Assembly (NCBI RefSeq): GCF_000938305.1 | Contig: NZ_JYMT01000021.1 | Location: forward strand, 214,836-278,835 | Source of the DNA: Bradyrhizobium sp. LTSP885 | GTDB lineage: Bacteria > Pseudomonadota > Alphaproteobacteria > Rhizobiales > Xanthobacteraceae | Length of the DNA stretch: 64,000 bases | Reading direction: 5' to 3' | In this document: positions 43,951 to 52,575 of the stretch, one piece after another | Layout: every line of letters starts with the position of its first letter | Numbering within the stretch: the first letter of the stretch is position 1 | Made by a program: the position numbers and the translations under genes | The notes under the pieces: generated by a model | The model's input: only the letters and a program-made list of their open reading frames with translations | Databases searched by the model: none | Told to the model about the DNA's origin: nothing

Positions 43951-45144
43951 CTACGCCGCGCTCTTCTTCTGCCGCATCAGATCGGCGAAGCGCTGGAACA
44001 GGTAATGCGAGTCGCGCGGGCCGGGTGAGGCCTCGGGGTGGTATTGCACCGAGAACACCGGTCTGCCCTCGAGCGCGATGCCGCAATTGGAGCCGTCGAA
44101 CAGCGAGATATGGGTCTGCGTCGCACCCTTCGGCAGCGTCGTCTGGTCGACGGCGAAGCCGTGATTCATCGAGGTGATCTCGACCTTGCCGGTGGTCTCG
44201 TCCTTGACCGGATGGTTGGCGCCGTGATGCCCCTGATGCATCTTCATGGTCTTGGCGCCGACGGCCAGGCCCAGCATCTGGTGGCCGAGGCAGATGCCGA
44301 AGGTCGGCGTGCCTGAGTTGATGACCTGCTGGATCACGGGCACGGCATATTTGCCGGTCGCGGCCGGATCGCCGGGGCCGTTCGACAGGAACACACCGTC
44401 CGGCTTCATCGCCAGGATGTCCTCGGCCGAGGTCGTCGCCGGCACCACGGTCACCTTGCAGCCGACGCCGGCGAGCAGGCGCAGGATGTTGCGCTTGATG
44501 CCATAGTCGACCGCGACCACGTTGAACTCAGGCGCGGTCTGCCGGCCAAAGCCCTGCTGCCAGACCCACGGCGTCTCGTCCCAGGTGAAGCGCTGGGCGG
44601 ACGTGACCATCGGCACCAGATCCATGCCCTCGAGGCCGGGCCATTCGCGCGCCTCTTCCTTCAGCCCGTGCAGATCGAACTCGCCGTTCTTCGCGTGGGC
44701 GATCACGGCGTTCGGCATGCCCTTGGAGCGGATCAGCGCGGTCAGCGCGCGGGTGTCGATGCCGGAGAGGCCGATGATGCCGCGCGTCTTCAGCCACTGG
44801 TCGAGATGGCGCGTGGCGCGGTAATTCGAGGGGTCCGTGATTGCCGTGCGCAGGATCACGCCGCGCGCGCCCGGCGTCGCGGCCAGGTTCACCGTCTCGA
44901 TATCTTCGTCGTTGGTGCCGACATTGCCGATATGCGGGAAGGTGAAGGTGATGATCTGCCCGGCATAGGAGGGATCGGTGAGGATCTCCTCATAGCCGGT
45001 CATCGCGGTGTTGAAGCAGACCTCGCCAACGGCTTGGCCCTCCGCGCCGAGGCCGAAGCCTTCCAGCACGGTGCCATCGGCGAGCACAAGGAGCGCGGTC
45101 GGTTTGTGGTCCGGCCAGGCGGGAGCGTTTACGGGGGTTGTCAT
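43951..45144 (-). CDS. carA: Carbamoyl-phosphate synthase small subunit
   Basis: CarA is the glutaminase that supplies ammonia to CarB. The 397-residue protein has the N-terminal small-subunit domain (GFGLGAEGQAVGEVCFNTAM, GYEEILTDPSYAGQI) and a class I glutamine amidotransferase domain with the nucleophile in FGICLGHQMLGLAVG and the His/Glu pair in FSVQYHPEASPGP. The ATG at 45144 gives the usual N-terminus. carB lies 6 kb downstream on the same strand with five unrelated genes and a divergent pair between, so they are not one operon. Confidence 0.97.
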   Translation of the reverse strand: MTTPVNAPAWPDHKPTALLVLADGTVLEGFGLGAEGQAVGEVCFNTAMTGYEEILTDPSYAGQIITFTFPHIGNVGTNDEDIETVNLAATPGARGVILRTAITDPSNYRATRHLDQWLKTRGIIGLSGIDTRALTALIRSKGMPNAVIAHAKNGEFDLHGLKEEAREWPGLEGMDLVPMVTSAQRFTWDETPWVWQQGFGRQTAPEFNVVAVDYGIKRNILRLLAGVGCKVTVVPATTSAEDILAMKPDGVFLSNGPGDPAATGKYAVPVIQQVINSGTPTFGICLGHQMLGLAVGAKTMKMHQGHHGANHPVKDETTGKVEITSMNHGFAVDQTTLPKGATQTHISLFDGSNCGIALEGRPVFSVQYHPEASPGPRDSHYLFQRFADLMRQKKSAA

Positions 45145-45305
45145 GAGCCCTTTAAATAGTCGCCGCACCCTGCGGCGTCAAAGCGAAAGGGCGTCGATTC
45201 ACACCGCATTGCCCGTCGATTTGACAGGCCCGAACGGCCTTTTAATCTAAAGTTCCCCTCGGCGGCCGTTTGCTTGCCGAAAATGACCCGGTTCGGAGCC
45301 TTCGC

Positions 45306-46007
45306 ATGGACAATTCGATGCCGATCCTGCTCGTCCCGGGCCTCGTCTCGTCACCCCGGATTTTTGCCCCCGTGATCCCGGCGCTGTGGCGGTTCGGGCC
45401 GGTTACGGTCGCCAACCACATCCGCGACGACAATATGGGCGCGATCGCCCGCCGGATCCTCGCCGAGGCGCCGCCGCGCTTCGCGCTCGCCGGGCACTCG
45501 ATGGGCGGCTACATCGCCTTCGAGATCATGCGCCAGGCGCCGGAGCGGGTCGCAAAACTGGCGCTGATCAACACCCAGGCGCGCCCGGATACGCCGGAGG
45601 CCAGCACGCGCCGCCGCGGCATGATCGAGCGCGCCAGGGGCGGCGATTATCGCGGCGTGCTCGACGAGCTCTTCCCCGGCTTCGTGCATCCGTCGCGGCT
45701 CGCGGATGCAAGCTTGCGGCAGCTGGTTTACGACATGGGCGCGGATGTCGGCGCGGAGGCCTTCATCCGCCAGCAGATGGCGGTGATGAGCCGGCCGGAC
45801 TCGCGGCCGACGCTGGCCTGGATCCGATGTCCGACGCTGGTGCTGACGGGCGATGAGGACAACACCATCCCGAATGCGCTGTCATCGGAGATGGCCAACG
45901 GCATCCCCGGCGCCAAGCTCGTGATCCTGCCGAATTGCGGACATTTGCCGCAGCCCGAGCAGCCCGAAGCCTGCGCGGATGCGCTGGCCGACTGGCTCCG
46001 AAACTAG
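45306..46007 (+). CDS. Alpha/beta hydrolase
   Basis: A 233-residue serine hydrolase. The nucleophile elbow is GHSMGG in ALAGHSMGGYIAFEIM, the acid is in LTGDEDNTIP and the base in LPNCGHLPQPEQP. It looks like the carboxylesterase/lipase-like group with unknown natural substrate. The ATG at 45306 precedes the first strand. It is divergent from carA and ends 60 bp before the GatB/YqeY gene, with which it could be co-transcribed. Confidence 0.88.
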   Translation: MDNSMPILLVPGLVSSPRIFAPVIPALWRFGPVTVANHIRDDNMGAIARRILAEAPPRFALAGHSMGGYIAFEIMRQAPERVAKLALINTQARPDTPEASTRRRGMIERARGGDYRGVLDELFPGFVHPSRLADASLRQLVYDMGADVGAEAFIRQQMAVMSRPDSRPTLAWIRCPTLVLTGDEDNTIPNALSSEMANGIPGAKLVILPNCGHLPQPEQPEACADALADWLRN

Positions 46008-46066
46008 GTTGTTCTGCTATTGCGAACATCCTACATGAGGGGATTACTCGGTTTAAGGACATCACA

Positions 46067-46522
46067 ATGCTGCGCGACGACATCAACAATGCGGTCAAGG
46101 ATGCGATGAGGGCGAAGGAGGAGCGCAAGCTCTCCACGCTGCGCATGGTCAATTCGACCATCAAGAACGCCGATATCGACGCGCGCGGGCAGGGCAAGCC
46201 GCCGCTCTCCGACGCCGACCTGCTCGGCGTGCTGCAGAAGATGATCAAGCAGCGCCAGGAATCGGTCGAGCTCTACGACAAGGGCGGCCGCGCCGAGCTT
46301 GCCGCCCAGGAGCGCGAAGAGATCGCGGTGATCTCCGCCTACCTGCCGAAACAGATGTCCGACGACGAGGTCAAGGCCGCGATCGCTTCTGCCGTCACCG
46401 AGACCGGCGCTGCCGGCATGAAGGACATGGGCAAGGTCATCGGCGTGCTGCGCGCGAAATACGCCGGGCAAATGGATTTCGGCAAGGCCAGCGGCCTGGT
46501 GAAGGCCGCGCTCGCGGGCTGA
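46067..46522 (+). CDS. GatB/YqeY domain protein
   Basis: A 151-residue helical protein of the YqeY family, related to the tRNA-binding tail of GatB. MLRDDINNAVKDAMRAKEER, STLRMVNSTIKNADID and the C-terminal MKDMGKVIGVLRAKYAGQMD are the family pattern. A role in tRNA-dependent amidation is assumed from homology only. It is often beside dnaG/rpoD or carA in alphaproteobacteria; here carA is near but dnaG is not in the window. A compound repeat follows 5 bp after the stop. Confidence 0.9.
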   Translation: MLRDDINNAVKDAMRAKEERKLSTLRMVNSTIKNADIDARGQGKPPLSDADLLGVLQKMIKQRQESVELYDKGGRAELAAQEREEIAVISAYLPKQMSDDEVKAAIASAVTETGAAGMKDMGKVIGVLRAKYAGQMDFGKASGLVKAALAG

Positions 46523-46527
46523 TGCCG

Positions 46528-46646
46528 TAGCCCGGATGGAGCGAAGCGCAATCCGGGTAAGTCCGTCCACGCGGCGTGGTCCCCGGATTACGCGGAGCCT
46601 GTCATCGGGCGCGCGTTCGCGCGACCCGTTGGCTCCATCCGGGCTA
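46528..46646. repeat. Compound palindromic repeat: family A with a family G module inside
   Basis: Outer arms are family A (TAGCCCGGATGGAGCG and GGCTCCATCCGGGCTA). The right inner part, about 46594-46634, reads GAGCCTGTCATCGGGC then GCGACCCGTTGGCTC and is the inverted form of the module at the left end of the family G repeat at 43825-43943. The element is therefore a hybrid of two families. Confidence 0.75.
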
Positions 46647-46689
46647 CGCAGGGACGACGGCAGAGTGCATTCATGCAGGGAAGTTGAAA

Positions 46690-47652
46690 CTACAGCTCCA
46701 GCAAGTCGTGGCCGACGACGAGATTTCCTGAAAAGAACGGCCGCACCGCGTCGAACCAGACCTCGTCCTTGAGAAAGGGATAGCCGCCGGGGACGAAGTG
46801 CGACAGCACCAGCGTCTTGACCCCTGCCTCGGTGGCGATGCGGCCGACCTGCTCGGTCGTGGTGTGGCTCGCCAGCAGATGTTCGCGCAGTGTCTTGGCG
46901 TTCGGCTCGGTCGCGATCAGTTGCTCGAGCGAGGGCAGGTGCATGACTTCGTGGACCAGAACATCGGCGCCCTGCGCGAGCTTGACCAGGTTTTGCGATG
47001 GCCTGGTGTCGCCCGAAATCACGATCGAGCGGTCGGGGCAATCGAAGCGGTAGGCGAACGCGGGCGCCACCGGTGGATGCTCGACCAGCGCCGCGGTCAC
47101 CTTGACGTTGTCGTCCTGCATGACGAGGCCGTCGGCGCTGATCTCATGCGGAACGATCAGGTCCTTAAGCGGCGGGCGCCCCTCATCGGTCATGCGGGTG
47201 CGGATGTCATAGTCGTTCAGGGCGAGAAATTGCCGGGTCATCTCCGCCAGCGGCGGCGGCCCGTAGGTGTCGACGCGTTTGGCGAGATCGGTCGCCCAGG
47301 CCAGCAGCAGCAAATTGCCGTAGTCGGCGTTGTGATCGGAATGGTGATGCGTCAGGAACACGCTGCGGATCGACGCCAGCTTGAGCTTCGCCAGGATCAT
47401 CTGACGGGCGACGCCGTTGCCGCAGTCGATCACATAGGACGTGTTGTTGACGACGATGACCTGCGCGGGCGCCGCGCGATTGGGTTTCGGTGTCGGTCCG
47501 CCGGCGGTGCCGAGCAGGATCAGGCGCGATTTCGGCTTTGCGGCCTCATCGGCCGCCGATGCCGGCAGAAACGGCGCGACTGCCGCCAGCGTCGCACCGG
47601 CGCGAAGGATGTTGCGGCGCGTCATTTGCGGCATGAAACGATCCCCCATCAT
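46690..47652 (-). CDS. Tat-exported metallo-beta-lactamase-fold hydrolase
   Basis: A 320-residue protein with a twin-arginine signal (TRRNILRAGATLAAVAPFLP) and the metal motif HHHSDH (FLTHHHSDHNADYG) typical of MBL-fold hydrolases, with further ligands in IVISGDTRPS, VHEVMH and LVLSHFVPG. The overall layout is like arylsulfatase/RNase Z-type members, so a phosphodiester or sulfate ester substrate in the periplasm is possible. Start codons at 47652, 47649 and 47634 are all in frame before the Tat signal. It is convergent with the YqeY gene. Confidence 0.87.
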   Translation of the reverse strand: MMGDRFMPQMTRRNILRAGATLAAVAPFLPASAADEAAKPKSRLILLGTAGGPTPKPNRAAPAQVIVVNNTSYVIDCGNGVARQMILAKLKLASIRSVFLTHHHSDHNADYGNLLLLAWATDLAKRVDTYGPPPLAEMTRQFLALNDYDIRTRMTDEGRPPLKDLIVPHEISADGLVMQDDNVKVTAALVEHPPVAPAFAYRFDCPDRSIVISGDTRPSQNLVKLAQGADVLVHEVMHLPSLEQLIATEPNAKTLREHLLASHTTTEQVGRIATEAGVKTLVLSHFVPGGYPFLKDEVWFDAVRPFFSGNLVVGHDLLEL

Positions 47653-47785
47653 GGCTTGTCTTGTCTCCCTTGTGTCGTATGACGTGCCTTGGGATAGCTG
47701 AACGTGAGGTGATCGCAAAGCGCCTCTCGAAAAATCTTTGGTTCGGGTAAGGTCAAGTCTCCGATGTCCAACCACGCTGGCAGCC

Positions 47786-49396
47786 ATGCTGACTGAAGCC
47801 GCAACCTACGACGAACTCACCCGCAACTTCCGCTGGGATGTCCCTGAGCGCTTCAATATCGCATCCGCCTGCTGCGACCGTTACGCCGACGGCACCGGCC
47901 GCTTGGCGCTGGTTTACGTCGACGAGGACGGCGGCACCACGCGCACCACGTTCGACGAGGTCGCGGACGCCTCGCGCCGTTTCGCCAATGTGCTTGATGC
48001 CGACGGCCTGGTCCGCGGCGACCGCGTCGCGGTGTTTCTGTCGCAGTCGCTCGAACTGCCGGTCGCGCATCTCGCCGCGTTCCGCTCGGCGATGATCTCG
48101 ATCCCGCTGTTCGCGCTGTTCGGCGAGGATGCGCTCGAATTTCGCCTGTCGAACTCGGAAGCCAAGGCCATCGTCACCGACGAGGCCGGCTGGGTGAAGA
48201 TCGCAAAAATCCGCGACCGGCTGCCCGAGCTGAAGGCCGTCTACGTCGTCGGCGATCGCACACCCGCGGGCACAAAGTCATTCTGGGGCGCGATCAAATC
48301 GGCCTCGCCGGACTTCGCCACGGTCGACACCTCGGCCGATGATCCTGGCCTGATCATCTACACCTCGGGCACCACAGGTAACCCAAAAGGCGCGCTGCAT
48401 GCGCATCGCGTCGTGCTCGGCCATCTGCCCAATGTCGAGATGTGCCACAATTTCCTGCCGCGTCCCGGCGATTTGATGTGGACACCGGCGGATTGGGCCT
48501 GGATCGGTGGCCTGATCAACGGCCTGTTCGCGTTCTGGTATCACGGCATCCCGCTGGTCGGGCACCGCGCGCGCAAATTCGAACCGCAGGCGGCGATGCA
48601 GATGATGGCCGATCTCGGTATCCGCAACGTGTTCCTGCCGCCGACTGCGCTGAAGCTGATGCGGCAGGCTGATGTCACAAACCCCGGCGTCAAGCTGCGC
48701 AGCATCTTCACCGGCGGCGAGTCGCTCGGCGGCGAGTTGCTGGGGTGGGTGCGCGACACCTTCGGCATCGATGCCCATGAGGTGTTCGGCCAGACCGAAT
48801 GCAATCTCGTGATCGGCAGCAACTCGAATCTGTTTCCGATCCGCCCGGGCTCGATGGGCCGCGCCACGCCGGGCTTCGACGTCCGCATCGTCAACGACAG
48901 AGGCGAGGAACTGCCGCGGGGACAGCGCGGCATCATCGGCGTGCGCCAGCCGTGTCCCTGCACCATGATTGAATACTGGCGCAATCCGGAGGCGACCGCG
49001 AAGAAATATGCCGGCGAATTCCTGCTGACCGGCGATCTCGGCGTGCAGGATGAGGACGGCTATTTCTGGTACGTCAGCCGCGAGGACGATGTGATCACGA
49101 CGGCCGGCTATCGCGTCGGCCCGTCCGAGATCGAGCACACGCTGATGAAGCACCCGGCGGTCGCGATGTCAGCCGTGGTCGGCATTCCCGATCCTATCAG
49201 GACCGAATCGATCAAGGCCTGGATCGTGCTGCGCCCAGGTTTTGCGCCTGATGACGCGCTGGCGCGCGAGATCCAGGAGTTCGTGAAAGTGCAACTCGCC
49301 GCCCATGAATACCCGCGCGTCGTGCAGTTCGTGGACAGCCTGCCGATGACGGCGACTGGCAAAGTGCTGCGGCGCGAACTACGGGCGTTGGGGTAG
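47786..49396 (+). CDS. Acyl-CoA synthetase (AMP-binding)
   Basis: An adenylate-forming ligase of 536 residues. The P-loop-like IIYTSGTTGNPKGALHAH, the adenine site FGQTECNLVIG, the hinge YFWYVSREDDVITTAGYRVG and the catalytic Lys in PMTATGKVLRRELR are all present. It is close to acetyl-/medium-chain acyl-CoA synthetases of the AcsA-like group; chain length preference is not readable. The ATG at 47786 is in the usual place relative to the first motif. Its stop lies 1 bp from the stop of the convergent fic gene. Confidence 0.92.
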   Translation: MLTEAATYDELTRNFRWDVPERFNIASACCDRYADGTGRLALVYVDEDGGTTRTTFDEVADASRRFANVLDADGLVRGDRVAVFLSQSLELPVAHLAAFRSAMISIPLFALFGEDALEFRLSNSEAKAIVTDEAGWVKIAKIRDRLPELKAVYVVGDRTPAGTKSFWGAIKSASPDFATVDTSADDPGLIIYTSGTTGNPKGALHAHRVVLGHLPNVEMCHNFLPRPGDLMWTPADWAWIGGLINGLFAFWYHGIPLVGHRARKFEPQAAMQMMADLGIRNVFLPPTALKLMRQADVTNPGVKLRSIFTGGESLGGELLGWVRDTFGIDAHEVFGQTECNLVIGSNSNLFPIRPGSMGRATPGFDVRIVNDRGEELPRGQRGIIGVRQPCPCTMIEYWRNPEATAKKYAGEFLLTGDLGVQDEDGYFWYVSREDDVITTAGYRVGPSEIEHTLMKHPAVAMSAVVGIPDPIRTESIKAWIVLRPGFAPDDALAREIQEFVKVQLAAHEYPRVVQFVDSLPMTATGKVLRRELRALG

Positions 49397-49397
49397 C

Positions 49398-49973
49398 CTA
49401 TTCACCCAGCAGATACTGTATCATCTTGACTAGCGGCTGTTCGTCTCCATCAAAACTCGCAATCATGGCAGCCAACATCGCTTCAGGGTCGAGTTTGTCG
49501 AGCGTGAGAGGATGTCCGGCGCGGTCGGCCAGCAGCGCAAAGAATGCGAGCTGTGACCTGCCATTGCCCTCACGAAAGGCGTGAATGGCATTTAGTTCCG
49601 CCAGAAAGTGCGCAGCCCTGACCGAGAAGTCAGACGTGCCGAGACGCTGCAGATAATTGTCCCGACTCAAGTCGCTAAACAGTTTGACTGCTTGGCCCTC
49701 GATATTCTCCGGGAAGCAGAATGGATTGCCGCCCTTCGATATCCGAACGGTACGGACCTGACCTGCCCACTCATAGACATCCTGGAACAGGTGATGATGG
49801 ATAGCCTTGTAATGGCTAAAGTCCAGCAAGCCCTCTGGCAGCGGGTCTTCTGCGCGAGCACTTGATATCTCAGCCTCAAAGGCATCAAGCTCGTCCTGGC
49901 CACGCAGGTCTAGCCTGTTCACCAGGACGGTCGAGTTCTCGTAAGTATAGGGGTCGTTTACAGCATCATACAT
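49398..49973 (-). CDS. Fic/DOC family protein (toxin of a Fic module)
   Basis: A 191-residue Fic protein; the family transfers AMP or other nucleotides to target proteins, often gyrase and topoisomerase IV in bacterial modules. The core motif is AIHAFREGNGRSQLAFF. The catalytic His, the acidic residue and GNGR are present, but the second arginine of HxFx(D/E)GNGRxxR is Leu. The flap and LFQDVYEWAGQVRTV region are typical of class I Fic. Ten bp upstream is a small gene that fits the antitoxin. It ends 1 bp from the convergent acyl-CoA synthetase. Confidence 0.88.
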   Translation of the reverse strand: MYDAVNDPYTYENSTVLVNRLDLRGQDELDAFEAEISSARAEDPLPEGLLDFSHYKAIHHHLFQDVYEWAGQVRTVRISKGGNPFCFPENIEGQAVKLFSDLSRDNYLQRLGTSDFSVRAAHFLAELNAIHAFREGNGRSQLAFFALLADRAGHPLTLDKLDPEAMLAAMIASFDGDEQPLVKMIQYLLGE

Positions 49974-49983
49974 TCGCGGCCGC

Positions 49984-50193
49984 TCAGGCCTTGCGGTGGC
50001 TGCGAATAATGGTCATCCGGTATTCTTCCGCGGTAAGCCCCTTTGACCGGGCGTCGTCGGCGCGTTTCTTCATAGGCGCGGTCAAGCGGATGCCCTCGAC
50101 CGCGCTTATCTTTGCAAAGCCGGCGCGGCCGATAACGAACTTACCAGCCTTGCTGCCTGTAGTCCCGGTAGCCTTCTTCGCCATGGTTGCCAT
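49984..50193 (-). CDS. Putative antitoxin of the Fic module
   Basis: A 69-residue basic protein directly upstream of fic. The segment FAKISAVEGIRLTAPMKKRA is like the short helical antitoxins of class I Fic modules, in which a glutamate blocks ATP binding. The consensus is (S/T)xxxE(G/N); here the nearest match is ISAVEG, with the serine one residue closer than expected. ATGs at 50196, 50193 and 50184 are possible starts. Gene order antitoxin then toxin and the 10-bp gap support the pairing. Confidence 0.72.
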   Translation of the reverse strand: MATMAKKATGTTGSKAGKFVIGRAGFAKISAVEGIRLTAPMKKRADDARSKGLTAEEYRMTIIRSHRKA

Positions 50194-50366
50194 CATAACA
50201 CGATTCACTCCGTGGTGCACGTCCTCGTGTCCGTATCTACGTCGGCATCGCAATCCTCAACTCCTCGGCTTGGCCTGAGAAATCTCGCCAACGTGTGTTT
50301 TGGCGCTGATGTCGCCATGCTAACGTCCCCTGCAGCCAACGCAGATTGGTCTGGGAATTCGGGGTG

Positions 50367-51812
50367 ATGCGCATGGGTGGTCGCGTTTCGGCGGTTTGCT
50401 GCACGATTGTGTTTGTTCTGTTCGCGTGCGGAGCGAGCGCCCAGCAGAGGATCGGCGACCCGCCCGAAGCCTCCAACATGAAGCTGGTCGGAACTAACGA
50501 CCTGCAAGCGCGCAGCGCCTATCAGCCGACCATTCATCACCAGGGTAACAGCTGGATCGCCTATATCGGCCATCACGGCGGCACCGACGACATTCCCGAT
50601 CCTGTCAATCCGATGACCGGCAACGCCGAGCCGAACGGCACCTCGATCGTCGACGTCACCGATCCCGCGCACCCGAAATATCTGCGGCACATTCCGGGTC
50701 AGGAAGGCAAATATGAATCCGGCGGCGCGCAGATGGTGCGGATCTGCGACGGCAAGGATTTGCCGAAGGGCGATCGCAACGCGGTCTACATGCTGCGCAC
50801 CTTCGGCAGCGAGGCGCATGAGATCTGGAACGTCGCCGATCCCGCCGACCCCGTGCTGGTGACGCGGCTCGGTGGCCTGAAGGACACCCACAAGAGTTTC
50901 TGGGAATGCGACACCGGCATCGCCTTCCTGGTGTCGGGCGCGCCGGACTGGCGCACCCGGCGCATGACGCAGATCTATGATCTCTCCGATCCGGCGCATC
51001 CGGCGAAGATCCGAGATTTCGGCCTGCCCGGGCAGGAGCCGGGCGCGACCGGCGCGGTGCCGACCGAACTGCACGGGCCGATCTCGACCGGCGTGAAGGG
51101 CAACCGGGTCTATTTCGGCTACGGCACCGACAAGGGCGGCTTCCTGCAGATCGTCGATCGCGACAAGCTCTTGAACGGGCCGAAGGAGCCGACGCCCGAC
51201 AATCTGAAATTCCCCGAGATCGCGCGGATGCCGATGTCGGCGATGAACGGCGCGCACACGACGTTTCCGATGCTGGGCATGAGAATCGCGGAGTTTGCGC
51301 ATGACAAGGACGGCGGTACGCGTGACATCGTGATGATCGTCGACGAGGCGATCCAGAACGAATGCGGCGAGGCGCGGCAGATGGTGTGGTTCGCCGACGT
51401 CACGACGGAGGCGCGGCCGATGATGATTTCGAGCTACACCGTGCCGGAGGCCTCGGGCTCATTCTGCGAGCGCGGCGGCCGGTTCGGTTCGCATTCGTCG
51501 AACGAGAGCATGGCGCCGGTCTACTACAAGAAGATGGCCTTCATCGCCTTCTTCAATGCCGGCGTCCGCGCGCTCGATATCCGCGATCCCTATCACCCCA
51601 GGGAAGTCGGCTATTTCATTCCATCGATCACGGCGGCGACCGACAAGCGCTGCGTCACCATCGACGGCAAGGACCGCTGCAAGGTCGCGATCCAGACCAA
51701 CAACCTGGAAACCGACGCGCGCGGCTACATCTACGCGGTCGACCGCGCCAACACCGGCCTGCATATCCTTGAGTTGACCGGTGACGCGCGCGCCGTCGCT
51801 GGCCTGCCATGA
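50367..51812 (+). CDS. Exported LVIVD-repeat protein
   Basis: A protein of about 481 residues with a signal peptide (VCCTIVFVLFACGASAQ). The body has several copies of the LVIVD-type motif (SIVDVTDPAHPKYLRHI, EIWNVADPADPVLVTRL, QIYDLSDPAHPAKIRDF, RALDIRDPYHPREVGYF), which form a beta-propeller. Function is unknown; such proteins are periplasmic or extracellular. ATG 50367 or 50373 is the start. It is followed 7 bp later by a small exported protein in the same direction, so the two are probably co-transcribed. Confidence 0.85.
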   Translation: MRMGGRVSAVCCTIVFVLFACGASAQQRIGDPPEASNMKLVGTNDLQARSAYQPTIHHQGNSWIAYIGHHGGTDDIPDPVNPMTGNAEPNGTSIVDVTDPAHPKYLRHIPGQEGKYESGGAQMVRICDGKDLPKGDRNAVYMLRTFGSEAHEIWNVADPADPVLVTRLGGLKDTHKSFWECDTGIAFLVSGAPDWRTRRMTQIYDLSDPAHPAKIRDFGLPGQEPGATGAVPTELHGPISTGVKGNRVYFGYGTDKGGFLQIVDRDKLLNGPKEPTPDNLKFPEIARMPMSAMNGAHTTFPMLGMRIAEFAHDKDGGTRDIVMIVDEAIQNECGEARQMVWFADVTTEARPMMISSYTVPEASGSFCERGGRFGSHSSNESMAPVYYKKMAFIAFFNAGVRALDIRDPYHPREVGYFIPSITAATDKRCVTIDGKDRCKVAIQTNNLETDARGYIYAVDRANTGLHILELTGDARAVAGLP

Positions 51813-51819
51813 GGCCGCG

Positions 51820-52359
51820 ATGATGCGCTCGTGGCCCGTCATTGCGGCGATGTGTCTGGCGCTCGGTGGCTTCTCGGCCGTCGCTGCCTACGAGATGGCG
51901 CCGCCACGCGCCGGCGCGTGGCGCGAGATTGCCTGGCTGTTCCCGCGCGACGGCTGGCCGGCGGGCCGCGCGTTTCGCTGCGGCACGACGGATTGCGAAG
52001 GCGTCGAAGTTTACGTCCGGCCCAAGCTCGGCTTCTGCAATTGCGGAAGCGGCGTCGCCGATGACGACGAGGTCGACCGCGTCGCCGATATCGACATGAT
52101 CAGCGCGCGGTTTGTACCGCTGAAGGCGGGTGACGTCGTTGATGTCGCCGACATGCGTGGGCGCGTGCGGGCGTATGACATCGAAATGCCCGAGGGGAAG
52201 CGCACCGCGATCGGCATCGCGCTGTCGCACCGCTGCGATCTCTTGGTGGCGGCTGCGCAGGGCAGGGGCGATGCGACGCGGGTGCAGCGGGTGACGTTGG
52301 AGTTCCTGGCGACATATGAGACGAAGAAATGGATTCGGAGCGCAATGGAGGTGCGCTGA
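51820..52359 (+). CDS. Small exported cysteine-rich protein of unknown function
   Basis: A 179-residue protein with a signal peptide (VIAAMCLALGGFSAVAA). The mature N-terminal part has a cluster of cysteines, FRCGTTDCEGVEVYV and FCNCGSG, that might bind metal or form disulfides, and another in SHRCDLLV. I do not recognise the family. It follows the LVIVD-repeat gene by 7 bp and probably works with it. A family B repeat follows. Confidence 0.75.
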   Translation: MMRSWPVIAAMCLALGGFSAVAAYEMAPPRAGAWREIAWLFPRDGWPAGRAFRCGTTDCEGVEVYVRPKLGFCNCGSGVADDDEVDRVADIDMISARFVPLKAGDVVDVADMRGRVRAYDIEMPEGKRTAIGIALSHRCDLLVAAAQGRGDATRVQRVTLEFLATYETKKWIRSAMEVR

Positions 52360-52376
52360 ACGCGCGTGCTTTTTTA

Positions 52377-52509
52377 CCTCGCCCCGCTTGCGGGGAGAGG
52401 TCGGATCGCTCTTGCGATCCGGGTGAGGGGGTACAGGTCTATCTACTCGCACCACCTCGCGGAGAGAGCCCCTCACCCCACCCTCTCCCCGCAAGGGCGG
52501 GGCGAGGGA
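52377..52509. repeat. Palindromic repeat, family B variant
   Basis: Arms CCTCGCCCCGCTTGCGGGGA and TCCCCGCAAGGGCGGGGCGA with inner GGTGAGGGGGT / CCCCTCACCCC. The outer arm sequence differs from the three other copies but the layout is the same. It lies between the cysteine-rich exported gene and the LysE gene. Confidence 0.75.
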
Positions 52510-52575
52510 GCAGTCCGGCGCTTCCATCTGCGTCCCTCGCGTGCATAATGCCAAGAGCAAACAAAAGAGCCCCCC

